DNA of 24,296 nucleotides. Source: an uncultured Phycisphaerales bacterium. GTDB lineage: Bacteria; Planctomycetota; Phycisphaerae; UBA1845; CAIVHJ01. The position numbers and the translations under genes were made by a program. The stretch is from contig CAIVHJ010000243.1 in the NCBI GenBank assembly GCA_903905665.1, positions 1-24,296 on the forward strand, in the 5' to 3' direction. The notes beneath the pieces were generated by a model. It saw only the letters and a program-made list of their open reading frames with translations. It was not told the origin of the DNA and did not search any database. Of the stretch, positions 24,177 through 24,296 are shown one piece after another; within the stretch, counting starts at the first letter, position 1, and each line of letters begins with the position of its first letter.

Positions 24177-24219
24177 GTATTTTTCAGATGCTTGCTCCGT
24201 AGAAATTCTTTTCCTGACT

Positions 24220-24287
24220 GTAGGGGCACGGCACTGCCGTGCCCGTTTTCTCTTCAGCAGGGCGGGCACAGCATGCTGTGCCCCTAC
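24220..24287. repeat. REP doublet (REPIN-like): two palindromes inside a 10-bp outer inverted repeat
   Basis: The first hairpin is GGGCACGGCA-C-TGCCGTGCCC (24224-24244). The second is the perfect 20-base palindrome GGGCACAGCATGCTGTGCCC (24264-24283). The outer ends GTAGGGGCAC (24220-24229) and GTGCCCCTAC (24278-24287) are exact reverse complements, so the two units form an inverted pair of 68 bases. That layout is typical of REP doublets mobilised by RAYT transposases. No RAYT gene is in the window. Confidence -1.
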
Positions 24288-24296
24288 ACAAACGTC

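Noticed and set aside
24220..24287. CRISPR repeat unit or plain terminator
   Set aside because: Only two unlike palindromes facing each other, no spacers of constant size and no T-run; a REP doublet fits better.

Overview
The window looks like chromosomal DNA of a bacterium of the phylum Planctomycetota, possibly a Phycisphaerae-type lineage. The grounds are a MoxR - DUF58 - BatA-like - VWA - large membrane protein cluster in the arrangement typical of that phylum, a small CxxC zinc-ribbon membrane protein of a style common there, a fused formiminotransferase-cyclodeaminase, and several short intergenic repeats that I recall from such genomes. No rRNA, tRNA, plasmid, phage or CRISPR signature was seen, and the taxonomic call is inference.

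Layout. (1) Positions 1-2.4 kb, plus strand: the 3' two thirds of a bifunctional ftcD (histidine degradation and folate one-carbon metabolism), then a secreted protein of unknown function ended by a strong intrinsic terminator. (2) 2.4-5.2 kb, minus strand: two membrane proteins of unknown function and a type II toxin-antitoxin pair (ribbon-helix-helix antitoxin, MazF/PemK-type toxin), whose promoter has a perfect palindrome between -35 and -10 and almost no 5' leader. (3) 5.2-20.1 kb, minus strand: a nearly continuous run. In transcription order it holds a class III nucleotide cyclase with a TPR-like tail, a radical SAM/SPASM protein fused to a methyltransferase, MoxR, DUF58, a BatA-like VWA protein, a second VWA membrane protein, a large membrane protein resembling DUF4175, a phosphoheptose isomerase-like SIS protein and an NAD-dependent sugar epimerase. 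Gaps of a few bases or overlaps tie MoxR to the DUF4175-like gene; the flanking genes are joined more loosely (40-140 bp). (4) 20.1-20.7 kb: a strand-switch region with a decayed IS3-type transposase orfA. (5) 20.7-24.1 kb, plus strand: a NADAR-domain protein with a lipoprotein signal, then an overlapping MBOAT O-acyltransferase and SGNH-type partner likely to acylate an extracellular or envelope polymer. (6) The right edge holds repeats, including a two-armed REP doublet.

How the genes may work together. MoxR AAA+ ATPases with DUF58 and VWA membrane proteins are chaperone-like or envelope-linked systems in other bacteria. Heptose and nucleotide-sugar genes downstream and a cyclic-nucleotide synthase upstream suggest a signal-responsive envelope function here, but this rests on gene order only. 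The most unusual items are the predicted exported NADAR lipoprotein, the radical SAM-methyltransferase fusion and the antitoxin promoter architecture. I did not identify a clearly new defence or mobile system.
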